This document shows, piece by piece, positions 27,494 to 38,081 of a DNA stretch of 64,000 bases. Origin of the DNA: Sphingomonas sp. SORGH_AS_0950 (GTDB lineage Bacteria > Pseudomonadota > Alphaproteobacteria > Sphingomonadales > Sphingomonadaceae); assembly GCF_030818415.1 (NCBI RefSeq), contig NZ_JAUTAE010000001.1, forward strand, positions 1,738,501 to 1,802,500, given 5' to 3'. Positions within the stretch are counted from its first letter, which is position 1. Every line of letters begins with the position of its first letter. Made by a program: the position numbers and the translations under genes. The notes under the pieces were generated by a model, which was not told the origin of the DNA, searched no databases, and saw only the letters and a list, made by a program, of their open reading frames with translations.

Positions 27494-27505
27494 GTTGATC
27501 CGCCA

Positions 27506-27597
27506 CCTCCGTTCGGCCTGAGCGAAGTCGAAGGCCGAGGGACTCCCTTGCCCCTATGTGGGGCGTGCACTTCGACTTCGCTCAGGGCGAACGGGGC
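27506..27597. repeat. REP-like inverted pair
   Basis: CCTCCGTTCGGCCTGAGCGA followed by AGTCGAAG, and inverted at 27,568-27,597 CACTTCGACTTCGCTCAGGG then CGAACGGGG. Same family as 2,140-2,246. Confidence 0.8.
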
Positions 27598-27699
27598 CTG
27601 GGATTGTGGCCTTCCCAAAACGGCGCGCGGGAATCGGGGCTTTCCGAACGGCGCGTCCGCGCGCTAGGCAGGCCCATCGTTTCAGGAGACGCACGCCCC

Positions 27700-28290
27700 A
27701 TGATCGCCATTCGCGCCGCCCGCCCCGATGACGCCGCCGCCATCGCCGCCATCTATGCGCCGCATGTGCTGGCGGGGGTGGTCTCGTTCGAGACGCAGGC
27801 GCCCGATGCCGATGCGATGCGCGCGCGGATGGAGGGCGCGGACGGGCTGTATCCATGGATCGTCGCCACGCTGAGCGACGAGGCGGGCCGCGAGGATGCG
27901 GTGATCGGCTATGCCTATGCTGCGCGCTTCCGCGAGCGCGAGGCGTATCGCTGGGTGGTGGAGACGACCATCTATGTCGCCGACGTGTCGCAACGCGCGG
28001 GCGTCGGACGGCTGCTCTACGAAGCGCTGGTCGACACGCTGACCGCGCAGGGCTTCACCCAGGCGATGGGGGTGATCGCGCTGCCCAATGACGGATCGAT
28101 CAAGCTGCACGAGGCGGTCGGCTTCCGCCGCGCCGGTGTCTTCCGCGAGGTCGGCCACAAGCATGGCCGCTGGATCGATGTCGGCTATTGGCAGCGCGAA
28201 CTGGCCCAGCCCGTGCCCCAGCCCGCCGAGCCCCGGCGCTTCGCCGATGTCGGCGTGGTGCGCGACCCGGTGGCGGTGAAGCACCGCTGA
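27700..28290 (+). CDS. GNAT acetyltransferase, phosphinothricin N-acetyltransferase-like
   Basis: 196 residues from ATG 27,700, preceded by CAGGAGA. The PAT/Bar-like layout is clear: IRAARPDDAAAIAAIYAPHV, VVSFETQAPDADAMRARM, VIGYAYAARFREREAYRW, VETTIYVADVSQRAGVGRLL (acetyl-CoA loop) and HEAVGFRRAGVFREVGHKHG. Homologues acetylate phosphinothricin, methionine sulfoximine or other amino-acid amines. The longer open frame upstream lies in the repeat. Confidence 0.9.
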   Translation: MIAIRAARPDDAAAIAAIYAPHVLAGVVSFETQAPDADAMRARMEGADGLYPWIVATLSDEAGREDAVIGYAYAARFREREAYRWVVETTIYVADVSQRAGVGRLLYEALVDTLTAQGFTQAMGVIALPNDGSIKLHEAVGFRRAGVFREVGHKHGRWIDVGYWQRELAQPVPQPAEPRRFADVGVVRDPVAVKHR

Positions 28291-28436
28291 CCGATCCGCC
28301 GCAAGTCGCCCGCCCGTGGCGATTTCGCGTGCCAGCCTGATCCACCATACCAATCTAGGGCTTGGCTTTGCGCACCCGCATTGTCTAACGCCGTGGATGA
28401 AGCCCTTTGGGGCAGGTCAAGGAAGGAACAGGCATC

Positions 28437-29927
28437 ATGGCTGCCGACTGGTCGACGATCGAATCGCTCCCGCAGACTCCGCTTCTCGATCTTTTCGCGA
28501 ATGATCCCAACCGGCTGGCCTCGCTCAGCCTGGACGTGGCGGGCATCCATTTCGACTGGTCCAAGACGCATCTGACGCCCGACGCCGTCGCCGCCTTCGC
28601 CGAACTGGCCAAGGCCAAGGGGCTGGCCGCCAAGCGCGACGCGCTGTTCGGCGGCGAGGTGGTCAACGTCACCGAAGGCCGCGCGGTCGAACACACCGCC
28701 GAGCGTGGCGAGGGCAATCCCGAAAGCGTCGCCACCGCCCGCGCCTCGCACGCCCGGATGCGCGCGCTGATCGACGCGATCGAGGCCGAGGCGCTGGGCC
28801 CCATCCGCCATGTCCTGCACATCGGCATCGGCGGATCGGCGCTGGGCCCCGACCTGCTGGTCGACGCGCTGGGCCGCGACAGCGACCGCTATGACGTCGC
28901 GATCGTCTCCAATGTCGACGGCGTCGCGCTGGAGGAGGTGTTCAAGCGCTTCGACCCCGCCGCCACGCTGCTGGTCGTCGCGTCCAAGACCTTCACCACC
29001 ACCGAGACGATGCTCAACGCCACCTCGGCGCTCCAGTGGATGACCGAGCATGGTGTGGAAGACCCCTATGGCCGCGTCATCGCGCTGACCGCCAACCCCG
29101 CCAAGGCGGTCGAATGGGGCGTGGACGAGACGCGCATCCTGTCCTTCGCCGAGTCGGTCGGCGGCCGCTATTCGCTCTGGTCGACGATCGGCTTCCCTGC
29201 CGCGCTGGGCCTGGGCTGGGACGCGTTCGAGGAACTGCTGGAAGGCGCGGCCGAGATGGACCGCCATTTCCGCCTGACCGACCTGTCGCAGAACGCCCCC
29301 GCGCTCGCCGCCTTTGCCGACCTTTATTACACCCAGGTCCGCCATGCCGAGACGCGCGCGCCCTTCGCCTATGACGAGCGGCTGCGCCTCCTGCCCTCCT
29401 ATCTCCAGCAGCTGGAGATGGAATCGAACGGCAAGGGCGTGACCGTCGACGGCCAGCCCGTCGGCCGTCCCACCGCCGCCATCACCTGGGGTGGGGTCGG
29501 CACCGATGCGCAGCATGCGGTGTTCCAGCTGCTCCACCAGGGCACGCACCTCGTCCCCGTCGAGTTCATCGCGGTGGTCGAGCCGGGCGACGTGCTGAGC
29601 GACGAGCATCACCGCCAGCTGCTGCTCAACGCCTTCGCGCAGGGCGCCGCGCTGATGAAGGGCAAGAAGACCGACGATCCCGCGCGCAGCTATTCGGGCG
29701 ATCGTCCGTCCTCGACCATCCTGCTGGAGACGCTCGACCCGCGCACGCTGGGCGCGCTGATCGCCTTTTACGAGCACCGCGTGTTCGTGAACGGCGTGAT
29801 CCTGGGCATCAACAGCTTCGACCAGTTCGGCGTCGAACTGGGCAAGGAAATGGCCAAGGCCGCCGACCAGGGCGGACAGGATTTCGACCCCTCGACCGAG
29901 GACCTGATCAAGCGCGCCTTTGGGTGA
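28437..29927 (+). CDS. pgi: glucose-6-phosphate isomerase
   Basis: Interconverts glucose 6-phosphate and fructose 6-phosphate. 496 residues from ATG 28,437, preceded by AAGGAAGG. Family marks: HIGIGGSALGPDLLVDAL, VVASKTFTTTETMLNA (phosphate-binding SKTF-T), FSLWSTIGFPAALGLG-like segment, LPSYLQQLEMESNGKG, GGVGTDAQHAVFQLLHQGT and LGALIAFYEHRVFVNGVI. It is followed by gor 134 bases on with hairpins between them. Confidence 0.97.
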   Translation: MAADWSTIESLPQTPLLDLFANDPNRLASLSLDVAGIHFDWSKTHLTPDAVAAFAELAKAKGLAAKRDALFGGEVVNVTEGRAVEHTAERGEGNPESVATARASHARMRALIDAIEAEALGPIRHVLHIGIGGSALGPDLLVDALGRDSDRYDVAIVSNVDGVALEEVFKRFDPAATLLVVASKTFTTTETMLNATSALQWMTEHGVEDPYGRVIALTANPAKAVEWGVDETRILSFAESVGGRYSLWSTIGFPAALGLGWDAFEELLEGAAEMDRHFRLTDLSQNAPALAAFADLYYTQVRHAETRAPFAYDERLRLLPSYLQQLEMESNGKGVTVDGQPVGRPTAAITWGGVGTDAQHAVFQLLHQGTHLVPVEFIAVVEPGDVLSDEHHRQLLLNAFAQGAALMKGKKTDDPARSYSGDRPSSTILLETLDPRTLGALIAFYEHRVFVNGVILGINSFDQFGVELGKEMAKAADQGGQDFDPSTEDLIKRAFG

Positions 29928-29978
29928 TCCGATCCTCCCCCTGCCAGGGGGAGGAATTTGAATTTCCGATCACTGTCA

Positions 29979-30012
29979 GGGGGACGCTGAACTTGGCTCG
30001 GCGTCCCCCGTT
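29979..30012 (+). terminator. hairpin between pgi and gor
   Basis: GGGGGACGC and GCGTCCCCC are perfectly paired across a 13-base loop, followed by GTTAT. A second short hairpin, CCTCCCCCTG/CAGGGGGAGG, lies at 29,934-29,954. No long T tract, so termination is likely but not certain. Confidence 0.5.
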
Positions 30013-30061
30013 ATGCTTTTAGGCGGGCCTGTCGCCCCCATTCCCCGGAGAAACCGATCCC

Positions 30062-31411
30062 ATGGCTGAGTATGACTATGACCTGTTCGTCATCGGCGCA
30101 GGCTCGGGGGGAACGCGGGCGTCGCGGGTCGCGGCGGCGCATGGCGCGCGCGTGGCGGTGGCCGAGGAGTATCGCGTCGGCGGCACCTGCGTCATCCGTG
30201 GCTGCGTGCCGAAGAAGCTGCTCGTATACGGCGCGCATTTCGCCGAGGATCTGAAGGACGCCCGCCGCTTCGGCTGGCAGGTGCCCAGCGAGTGCGAATT
30301 TTCGTGGAAGACGCTGCGCGACAATGTCCTGTCGGAGGTCGACCGGCTGAACGGCGCCTATACCAACACGCTGGAGAGCCATAAGGTCGAGATCATCCAG
30401 CAGCGCGCGGTCGTTACCGGCCCGCACAGCGTGCGCCTGGCCGATGGGACCGAGAAGACCGCCGACAAGATCCTGATCGCGGTCGGCGCGCATCCCGCCG
30501 TCCCCTCCTGCCCCGGCCATGAGCATGGCATCACCTCCAACGAGGCGTTCCATCTCGACTCGATCCCCAGCCGCGTGCTGATCGCGGGCGCGGGCTATAT
30601 CGCGAACGAATTTGCGGGCGTCTTCCACCAGTTCGGCGCGCACGTCACGCTGATCAACCGCAGCAAGGATATCCTTCGCGGATACGACCTGACGATCCGC
30701 GACCGGCTGCTCCAGATTTCGATGATGAAGGGGATCGAGTTCCGCTTCGACGCGACCTTCGAGGGGATCGAGAAGCAGGCGGACGGGTCGCTGCTGGTCT
30801 CCATGTCGAACCATGCGCCGATCGAGGTCGATCTGGTCATGTTCGCGACCGGCCGCCTGCCCAACACCCATGGGCTGGGGCTGGAATCGGCGGGCGTCGA
30901 GCTGGACGAGCATGGCGCGATCAAGGTGGACGAGGATAATCGTTCGACCTGCGACAGCATCTATGCGGTCGGCGACGTGACCAACCGCGTCCAGCTGACC
31001 CCGGTGGCGATCCGTGAGGGACAGGCCTTTGCCGACACGATCTTCGGCAACAAGCCGACCCGCGTCGATTATGACTGCATCCCCGCCGCCGTGTTCAGCC
31101 ACCCGCCCATGGCGGGGGTCGGCATGACCGAGGCACAGGCCAAGCAGAAGCTGGGCTCGGTCCGCGTCTATACCTCCGACTTCCGCCCGATGAAGAATGT
31201 GCTGGCGGGGCGCGACGAGCGTGCGCTCTACAAGATGGTATGCGACGGCGACACCGACCGTGTGGTCGGGCTGCACATGATCGGCCCCGACGTGCCCGAG
31301 ATCATCCAGGCGGCGGCGGTCGCGGTGAAGGCGGGGCTCACCAAGGCGCAGTTCGACGCCACCGTCGCGCTGCACCCGACCATGGCCGAGGAACTGGTCC
31401 TGATGCGCTGA
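30062..31411 (+). CDS. gor: glutathione-disulfide reductase
   Basis: 449-residue flavoprotein that reduces GSSG with NADPH. FAD-binding VIGAGSGGTRASRVAA at the start, redox disulphide in GGTCVIRGCVPKKLL, second Rossmann fold VLIAGAGYIANEFAG, FAD motif YAVGDVTNR and the dimer-interface catalytic His-Glu pair in ALHPTMAEELV. This layout (GTCV-x-RGCVPKK) distinguishes glutathione reductase from lipoamide dehydrogenase (GTCLN-GC-PSK). Confidence 0.96.
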   Translation: MAEYDYDLFVIGAGSGGTRASRVAAAHGARVAVAEEYRVGGTCVIRGCVPKKLLVYGAHFAEDLKDARRFGWQVPSECEFSWKTLRDNVLSEVDRLNGAYTNTLESHKVEIIQQRAVVTGPHSVRLADGTEKTADKILIAVGAHPAVPSCPGHEHGITSNEAFHLDSIPSRVLIAGAGYIANEFAGVFHQFGAHVTLINRSKDILRGYDLTIRDRLLQISMMKGIEFRFDATFEGIEKQADGSLLVSMSNHAPIEVDLVMFATGRLPNTHGLGLESAGVELDEHGAIKVDEDNRSTCDSIYAVGDVTNRVQLTPVAIREGQAFADTIFGNKPTRVDYDCIPAAVFSHPPMAGVGMTEAQAKQKLGSVRVYTSDFRPMKNVLAGRDERALYKMVCDGDTDRVVGLHMIGPDVPEIIQAAAVAVKAGLTKAQFDATVALHPTMAEELVLMR

Positions 31412-31423
31412 CCCGCGCGCACC

Positions 31424-31452
31424 CTGCCCCCGAGTGTCCCGCTCGGGGGCAG
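31424..31452. terminator. strong hairpin after gor
   Basis: CTGCCCCCGAG and CTCGGGGGCAG form a perfect 11-bp stem with a 7-base loop, 12 bases after the gor stop. It lacks a T tract, so it may stabilise the 3' end rather than terminate by itself. Confidence 0.55.
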
Positions 31453-31574
31453 ATGGTCACTTGGCCACGGATATTCGTTATCGCGAAAAAAGTTATCGAA
31501 GCTTAAGCCTCGCGCGTTAAGCGATTGCACGGCCGTCACGCGATGGTCCGAAACCCGTTGCCCTGGAAACCGCG

Positions 31575-31742
31575 ATGTCCGCTCCTGCCCCGACCCTCGA
31601 TCAGATCATCGCGCTGGCCCAGGCCGCGCTGGAAGGCGCCGATGCGCTGAACCAGCCGCTGGCGGGCAATCATTTCGCCGCCGGGCTCGACATGCTGCGC
31701 GCCGCCCAGCAGGCGCAGCGCGCGTTTCCGGTACTTGCCTGA
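31575..31742 (+). CDS. small hypothetical protein (55 residues)
   Basis: Frame from ATG 31,575 to TGA 31,742. The product starts MSAPAPTLDQIIALAQAALE and ends AQRAFPVLA; it is mainly Ala/Leu/Gln helix with no signal peptide. Codon third positions are strongly GC, like neighbours, which favours real coding over chance. It lies between the gor hairpin and the convergent GST gene, with no clear ribosome binding site. Function unknown. Confidence 0.5.
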   Translation: MSAPAPTLDQIIALAQAALEGADALNQPLAGNHFAAGLDMLRAAQQAQRAFPVLA

Positions 31743-31757
31743 CCCGCCGGGGCGGAG

Positions 31758-32381
31758 TCAGGCCGCCCCCTCCTCGACCCTTTCGTCGTCCAGCGCAGTG
31801 GCGCGCGCATGGGCGGGGCGCTCGCTCAACCGGCCGATATAGGCCATGACCGGCTCGGTCTTGGGCAGCAGCCCGAACTGGGTGAACCACATCAACTGCG
31901 ACCCCAGATAGACATCGGCGGCAGTGAAGCGATCGCCCGCGATATAGGGATGGCGCGCCACCGCATCGCCGATCACCGCCACCGCCCGGTCGAAATCGCC
32001 ATAGCCCGCCATGCGCTGCTGCTCGACGGTCGGGGTCACGCCCATCGCGCGGTTGGTGATCGCCGCCTCCAGCGGGCCCGCCGCGAAGAACAGCCAGCGA
32101 TAATAATCGGCACGCTCCGCCGGCAATGGCGCCAGCCCGGCATCCGGAAAGGCATCGGCCAGATAGGCGCAGATCGCGGCGGTTTCGGTCACCACCTGTC
32201 CGCGATGGACGATGGCGGGCACCTTCATCATCGGGTTGATCGCGCGATAGGCGGGCGCGACCATCGTCGTCCCATAGTCGAGCACCACCGTGTCGTAAGA
32301 GGCCCCGCTTTCCTCCAGCATCCAGCGCGCGATGCGGCCGCGCGAGCGGGGGTTGGTGTAAAGCGTCAGATCGTCGGTCAT
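31758..32381 (-). CDS. glutathione S-transferase family protein
   Basis: 207 residues with the GST layout: N-terminal thioredoxin-like domain (LTLYTNPRSRGRIARWMLEE, then the cis-Pro GSH-contact segment NPMMKVPAIVHRGQVVTETAAI) and an all-helical C-terminal domain (RPYIAGDRFTAADVYLG-like segment). The active residue near the N-terminus is probably Ser/Asn in TNPRSR. Substrate unknown. The downstream small ORF converges on it; the dienelactone hydrolase gene lies 30 bases upstream and may be co-transcribed. Confidence 0.9.
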   Translation of the reverse strand: MTDDLTLYTNPRSRGRIARWMLEESGASYDTVVLDYGTTMVAPAYRAINPMMKVPAIVHRGQVVTETAAICAYLADAFPDAGLAPLPAERADYYRWLFFAAGPLEAAITNRAMGVTPTVEQQRMAGYGDFDRAVAVIGDAVARHPYIAGDRFTAADVYLGSQLMWFTQFGLLPKTEPVMAYIGRLSERPAHARATALDDERVEEGAA

Positions 32382-32411
32382 CGCATGTTTCCTCGATACG
32401 TGCCGGACCGG

Positions 32412-33308
32412 TCAGACCCGGTCGAGATGGCGATGCAGGAAGCGCGTCGTCCGCTCCCATGCCTGCGCGGCCGCCGCTGCGTCATAGCGCGCCGCCGAGC
32501 TGTCATTGTTGAACGCATGATCGACGCCGGGATAGGTAAAGGCCTCGACCGGCCGCCCCGCCGCCTTAAGCGCCGCGACCCAGGGCGTGCCGGTCGCGTT
32601 CACCCGCGCATCCTTGCCCGCATAATGGAGCATCAGCGGCGTGCGGACCTTCGCCGCCTCGGCCGGGTCGGGAGCGGGCCCATAATAGGCGACCCCCGCC
32701 GCCAAGGCCGGTCCCGCCGCCACCGCCAGCCGGTTGACGAACGCCCCGCCCCAGCAAAAGCCGACCGCGCCGACCTTGCCGGTCCCCGTCCGGTCCGCCC
32801 GCCCCTGGTCGATCATCGCCCGCGCCTGGGCCAGCGCCAGATCATAGTCGAGCGTACCGATCAGGGTGCGCGCCTTGTCCTCGTCGGGCGGCGTGCCACC
32901 CTGGGGGGCGAGCAGGTCAGGCGCGATCGCGTGGAATCCGGCCAGCGCCAGCCGCCGCGCGACATCCTCGATATGCGGGGTCAGGCCGCGATTCTCATGG
33001 ATGACCAGAACCGTGCCCAGCCGCTTCCGCGCAACCTTGGGACTGGCGAGATAGGCCGCCGACCGCGCGCCCGCCTCCATCCCCTCGCGCCGGTCGATCC
33101 GCAGCCGCGTGTCGTGCGGATCGGTCTGCGCGGCCGCCGCCGGACTGGCGGCGATGCCCAGAATCAGCGCCTCGGCCGCCGCGGCCGACCCGGCCAGCGC
33201 GGTCATCTGGCGCAACAGGGTGCGGCGGTCGTGATGCTCATGGGTGAAGGCGTCATAGATCCGGACGGCCCGGTCATGCAGCGAATTGGTCGGGGGGATA
33301 TCGGTCAT
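32412..33308 (-). CDS. dienelactone hydrolase family protein
   Basis: 298 residues from ATG 33,308. An N-terminal export-like stretch (DRRTLLRQMTALAGSAAAAEALILG) precedes the alpha/beta hydrolase domain with catalytic Cys in VGFCWGGAFVN, Asp in YAGKDARVNA and His in GVDHAFNN. The RR motif followed by a hydrophobic segment suggests Tat export, although the segment starts about 35 residues in. It hydrolyses lactones or esters; the true substrate is unknown. Confidence 0.88.
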   Translation of the reverse strand: MTDIPPTNSLHDRAVRIYDAFTHEHHDRRTLLRQMTALAGSAAAAEALILGIAASPAAAAQTDPHDTRLRIDRREGMEAGARSAAYLASPKVARKRLGTVLVIHENRGLTPHIEDVARRLALAGFHAIAPDLLAPQGGTPPDEDKARTLIGTLDYDLALAQARAMIDQGRADRTGTGKVGAVGFCWGGAFVNRLAVAAGPALAAGVAYYGPAPDPAEAAKVRTPLMLHYAGKDARVNATGTPWVAALKAAGRPVEAFTYPGVDHAFNNDSSAARYDAAAAAQAWERTTRFLHRHLDRV

Positions 33309-33475
33309 GCGGGCATCCTCCACTCCTGATCGCGGGTCCGGCATCGGCGCCGGTGATTTTGCGATCCGGATGAGGAGCTTAGTCGGGTGCGGGGACCGGG
33401 GCTAGGCTTGATCGGATCCGGTTGGGACATGGCCTTCGACTTCGCCCAGGCCAGGGCCGATCGACAGTCAGCGAT
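33309..33475. other. intergenic, left part of a nested repeat block
   Basis: Upstream region of the dienelactone hydrolase gene. The only recognisable element is a REP-type arm, GGCCTTCGACTTCGCCCAGG, at 33,431. The matching inverse arm (CTCCGTTCACGCTGAGCGAA) is at 33,776, beyond the long palindrome. Confidence 0.6.
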
Positions 33476-33713
33476 GCCTTTCCTTCCCTCGCCCCTCGCA
33501 GAGGGGAGAGGGTTGCGCAGACTTGCCCTTTGCAAAAGCAAAGGCTTAGTCGGAGCTGGGTGAGGGGTGGGCGCTCGCGAAGCGAGCGCCGCGAGCCTTT
33601 GGGCTCGCTCGACCCCTCACCCAAGCTGCGCTAGCCAGCAGGCTGGCAAGCTTCGCTAACCCTCTCCCCTGTTCAGGGGAGAGGGAAAGAAGAGGTAATG
33701 CTGAATGTCGATA
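33476..33713. repeat. long palindromic repeat, copy 2
   Basis: Near-identical to 16,938-17,166, with the same outer arms (CCCTCGCAGAGGGGAGAGGG / CCCTCTCCCCTG), inner arms (GGGTGAGGGGT / ACCCCTCACCC) and the unpaired GCTAGCCAGCAGGCTGGCAA stretch. Differences are concentrated in the central GCTCGC... loop. It is nested between REP arms at 33,431 and 33,776. Confidence 0.85.
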
Positions 33714-33827
33714 CGACCTGAGCCGAGTGGGGGGTACGCCCCCACCCTCAACGCATGAGACCCACCCAAAACCTCCGTTCACGCTGAGCGAAGTCGAAGC
33801 GCACGGGAGGGCGCGCGCCTCTCAAAC

Positions 33828-33857
33828 AAAAAGGCCACCCCCTTTCGGGGATGGCCC
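33828..33857 (-). terminator. Rho-independent terminator of ftsH
   Basis: On the minus strand GGCCATCCCC, loop GAAA, GGGGGTGGCC, then TTTTTG. It lies 23 bases after the ftsH stop. Confidence 0.9.
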
Positions 33858-33879
33858 TTGTGCCAGCTTGGCTGGAGGA

Positions 33880-35847
<1,968 letters not shown>

Positions 35848-35971
35848 CGGTGCCGGATACCTTTCAGCCCTCAAGATAGGCACAGCGAGGTTAATGGCAA
35901 TGGAACAACGCCGATCAAAGTGATCGAGCGCTCCCTCCGACGTCGATCACGCGCCCGAGTCCGCCCCCGGC

Positions 35972-36964
35972 TCAGCCGGTGCGGCGGGGCGGCGCGGGGC
36001 GGAAGCGCCAGATACCCGACCGCACGCTGGCGATCACGCCCGCCTGGGTCGCGCGGCTGCCTTGCGCCAGCGCGTCGAGCAGCTTCTCGATATTGCCGCC
36101 CTCGTTCCAGGCGGGCGCCTCGATCGCGGCGGCGGCGCGGACGGTGCCGATCGCGCGCCGCGCCAGCCGACGCCCCAGCTCGCGCGGCAGATCGGCGGCG
36201 GCGATGCGGACATTGTCGCCATCGATCTGCGCCCGCTCCTGCCACAGCCAGTCGACCGTCGCGCGCAGATCGGTGTCCGCCTCGGCCAGCTGCGCCGCCG
36301 CCCGCGCGAGCTGCGCCACGCCCAGCCATTCATGCCCGTCGAGCAACTGGCGGAACCGGGTGCGGTCGTGCCGGGGATCGTGATTGGCGGGATCGTCGAC
36401 AAAGGGCGCCTCGGCGCGGCGGACGATCCGGCGCAGCTCGGCACGGCGCCAGTCGAGCAGCGGGCGCAGCACCGTCATTCCTGCGATGACCGTCCGGGCC
36501 CGGACTCCGGACAACCCCGACAGCCCGGCCCCGCGCGCGGCGCGCATCAGGAAGGTCTCGGCCTGGTCGTCGGCATGATGCGCGGTCAGGATCGCCGCCG
36601 CGCCGATCGCCCGCGCCTGCTCGGCGAGCAGCGCATAGCGGACCTCGCGCGCCTGCGCCTGGATGCTGGCCCCGGCGATCGCCTCGCCGGGCCTGAGGGC
36701 GTGATGCGGCACGCCGAGCGTGGCACAGTGCGCCGCGACCATCCGCACCTCGTCGGCGGCCTCGGGGCGCAGACCGTGATCGACCGTCGCCACCGCGATC
36801 CGCCCCGGAAAGGCCGAGGCCGCCAGCATCAGCATCGCCATGCTGTCGGGTCCGCCCGACACGCCCAGCAACAGCGGCGCCGTATCGGAGGACAAATCGT
36901 GAAGGATCGTCAGATCCGCCGCGAAACGCGCGATCTGATCGACGGCCGTGGCATCGGTGGCCAT
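35972..36964 (-). CDS. tilS: tRNA(Ile)-lysidine synthase
   Basis: Converts the C34 wobble base of tRNA-Ile(CAU) to lysidine, essential for AUA decoding. 330 residues with the N-type ATP pyrophosphatase P-loop LLGVSGGPDSMAML, ATVDHGLRPEA, AILTAHHADDQAETFLMR and a degenerate C-terminal part. It is shorter than E. coli TilS, as usual in alphaproteobacteria. It lies between cpoB (108 bases upstream) and ftsH (124 bases downstream), probably one operon. Confidence 0.94.
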   Translation of the reverse strand: MATDATAVDQIARFAADLTILHDLSSDTAPLLLGVSGGPDSMAMLMLAASAFPGRIAVATVDHGLRPEAADEVRMVAAHCATLGVPHHALRPGEAIAGASIQAQAREVRYALLAEQARAIGAAAILTAHHADDQAETFLMRAARGAGLSGLSGVRARTVIAGMTVLRPLLDWRRAELRRIVRRAEAPFVDDPANHDPRHDRTRFRQLLDGHEWLGVAQLARAAAQLAEADTDLRATVDWLWQERAQIDGDNVRIAAADLPRELGRRLARRAIGTVRAAAAIEAPAWNEGGNIEKLLDALAQGSRATQAGVIASVRSGIWRFRPAPPRRTG

Positions 36965-37072
36965 GATGCTCTCGAAACTGGTGAGGGATGCGCCCGCTCT
37001 GGCCCTTCCGCCGCCCGCGCGCAAGGGGTTTCGGCCCCCTGCCCGCCATCCGGTTTCGAGCGGATCAGCCGC

Positions 37073-38008
37073 TTACTGGCACTTGGCCGCCGAACGTCCC
37101 GCCGCGACCTGCCCCTTCATCGCGCCCGACAGCTTGGCGCCATAGACATCGCTCAGCTCGTCATAGACCTTGCAGGCATCGGCGGCCTTGTTGAGCTTGG
37201 TCAGCGCCTGGCCCAGATACATCAGGCTTTCGGGCGCGCGCTCGCCATCGGGGAATTTCTTGTAATTCTCGTAAAAGGCCATCGAGGCGAGGCTGGGCTT
37301 GCCCGAGTCGAGATAGGTGCGGCCCAGCAGATTCTGCGCATAGCTGGCGCGGCGGCTCTTGGGATAGTCCGCGACGACCTTCTTCAACTGCGCCTCGGCC
37401 TCGGGGTAGCGCTTGGCCGCCCACAGGCGATAGCCATAGAGATAGGCGTCCTCGGCCGCATCGCCGGTCGAGGGCTTTTCCACCGCCGCGCCGCCGGCCG
37501 CCGCCGGGGTCGCCGTATCGCCGCTGGCGACGACCGCCGCCGGGGTCTTGGTCGGGCGGGTCGAGGCGGCGGGCGCGGGCGTTCCGGTGTCGAGCGGCGC
37601 GCTCTGCCCGGCCGGGGCGATCGGGGCGGGCCCGGCCTCCAGCGCCTTCAACCGCGCCTCGGTGCCGCGCCTATAGGCGTCGAACTGCTCCTGAAGCTGG
37701 CGGGTGCGAAAGCCGTTCTGCTCGATCTGGCCGGTCAGATTGGCCATCTGCTCCTCGAGCGAGGTGACGCGCGAGGTCAGGTCGGCCAGCGCGCTCGTCG
37801 CGGGCACGCCGGGAGCCTGCGCCTGGGTCTGGGGCGCGGTGATCTCGGGCTGGACATAGCCGCCCGCGCCGTTCGGAAACACCTTGCGCTGGACCGCGCG
37901 CATCTCGCTTTCCAGCTTGCCGACCCGGCCCTCGACATTGGACTGGGCTTGCGCGGCGGTCGGCAGGATCATCACGGCCGCGACCCCGGCCAGCAACAGG
38001 TTACGCAT
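37073..38008 (-). CDS. cpoB: cell-division coordinator CpoB / YbgF-like periplasmic TPR protein
   Basis: 311 residues: signal peptide (ending AAQAQ|SNVEG), an N-terminal coiled coil (about residues 30-55 and 85-125), a Pro/Ala/Thr-rich linker and C-terminal TPR repeats (AYLYGYRLWAAKRYPEAEAQ, SRRASYAQNLLGRTYLD, ESLMYLGQALTKLNKAADAC). CpoB works with the Tol-Pal system and peptidoglycan synthesis at division. It is not next to pal here; instead it sits between rodZ and tilS. Confidence 0.88.
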   Translation of the reverse strand: MRNLLLAGVAAVMILPTAAQAQSNVEGRVGKLESEMRAVQRKVFPNGAGGYVQPEITAPQTQAQAPGVPATSALADLTSRVTSLEEQMANLTGQIEQNGFRTRQLQEQFDAYRRGTEARLKALEAGPAPIAPAGQSAPLDTGTPAPAASTRPTKTPAAVVASGDTATPAAAGGAAVEKPSTGDAAEDAYLYGYRLWAAKRYPEAEAQLKKVVADYPKSRRASYAQNLLGRTYLDSGKPSLASMAFYENYKKFPDGERAPESLMYLGQALTKLNKAADACKVYDELSDVYGAKLSGAMKGQVAAGRSAAKCQ

Positions 38009-38081
38009 CGGTCTCACCCCCCGGTGGGCTGGTTGTTGAACGGACGCGGCATCCTATGCCCCGTCCCGGCTGTCTCCAGCC

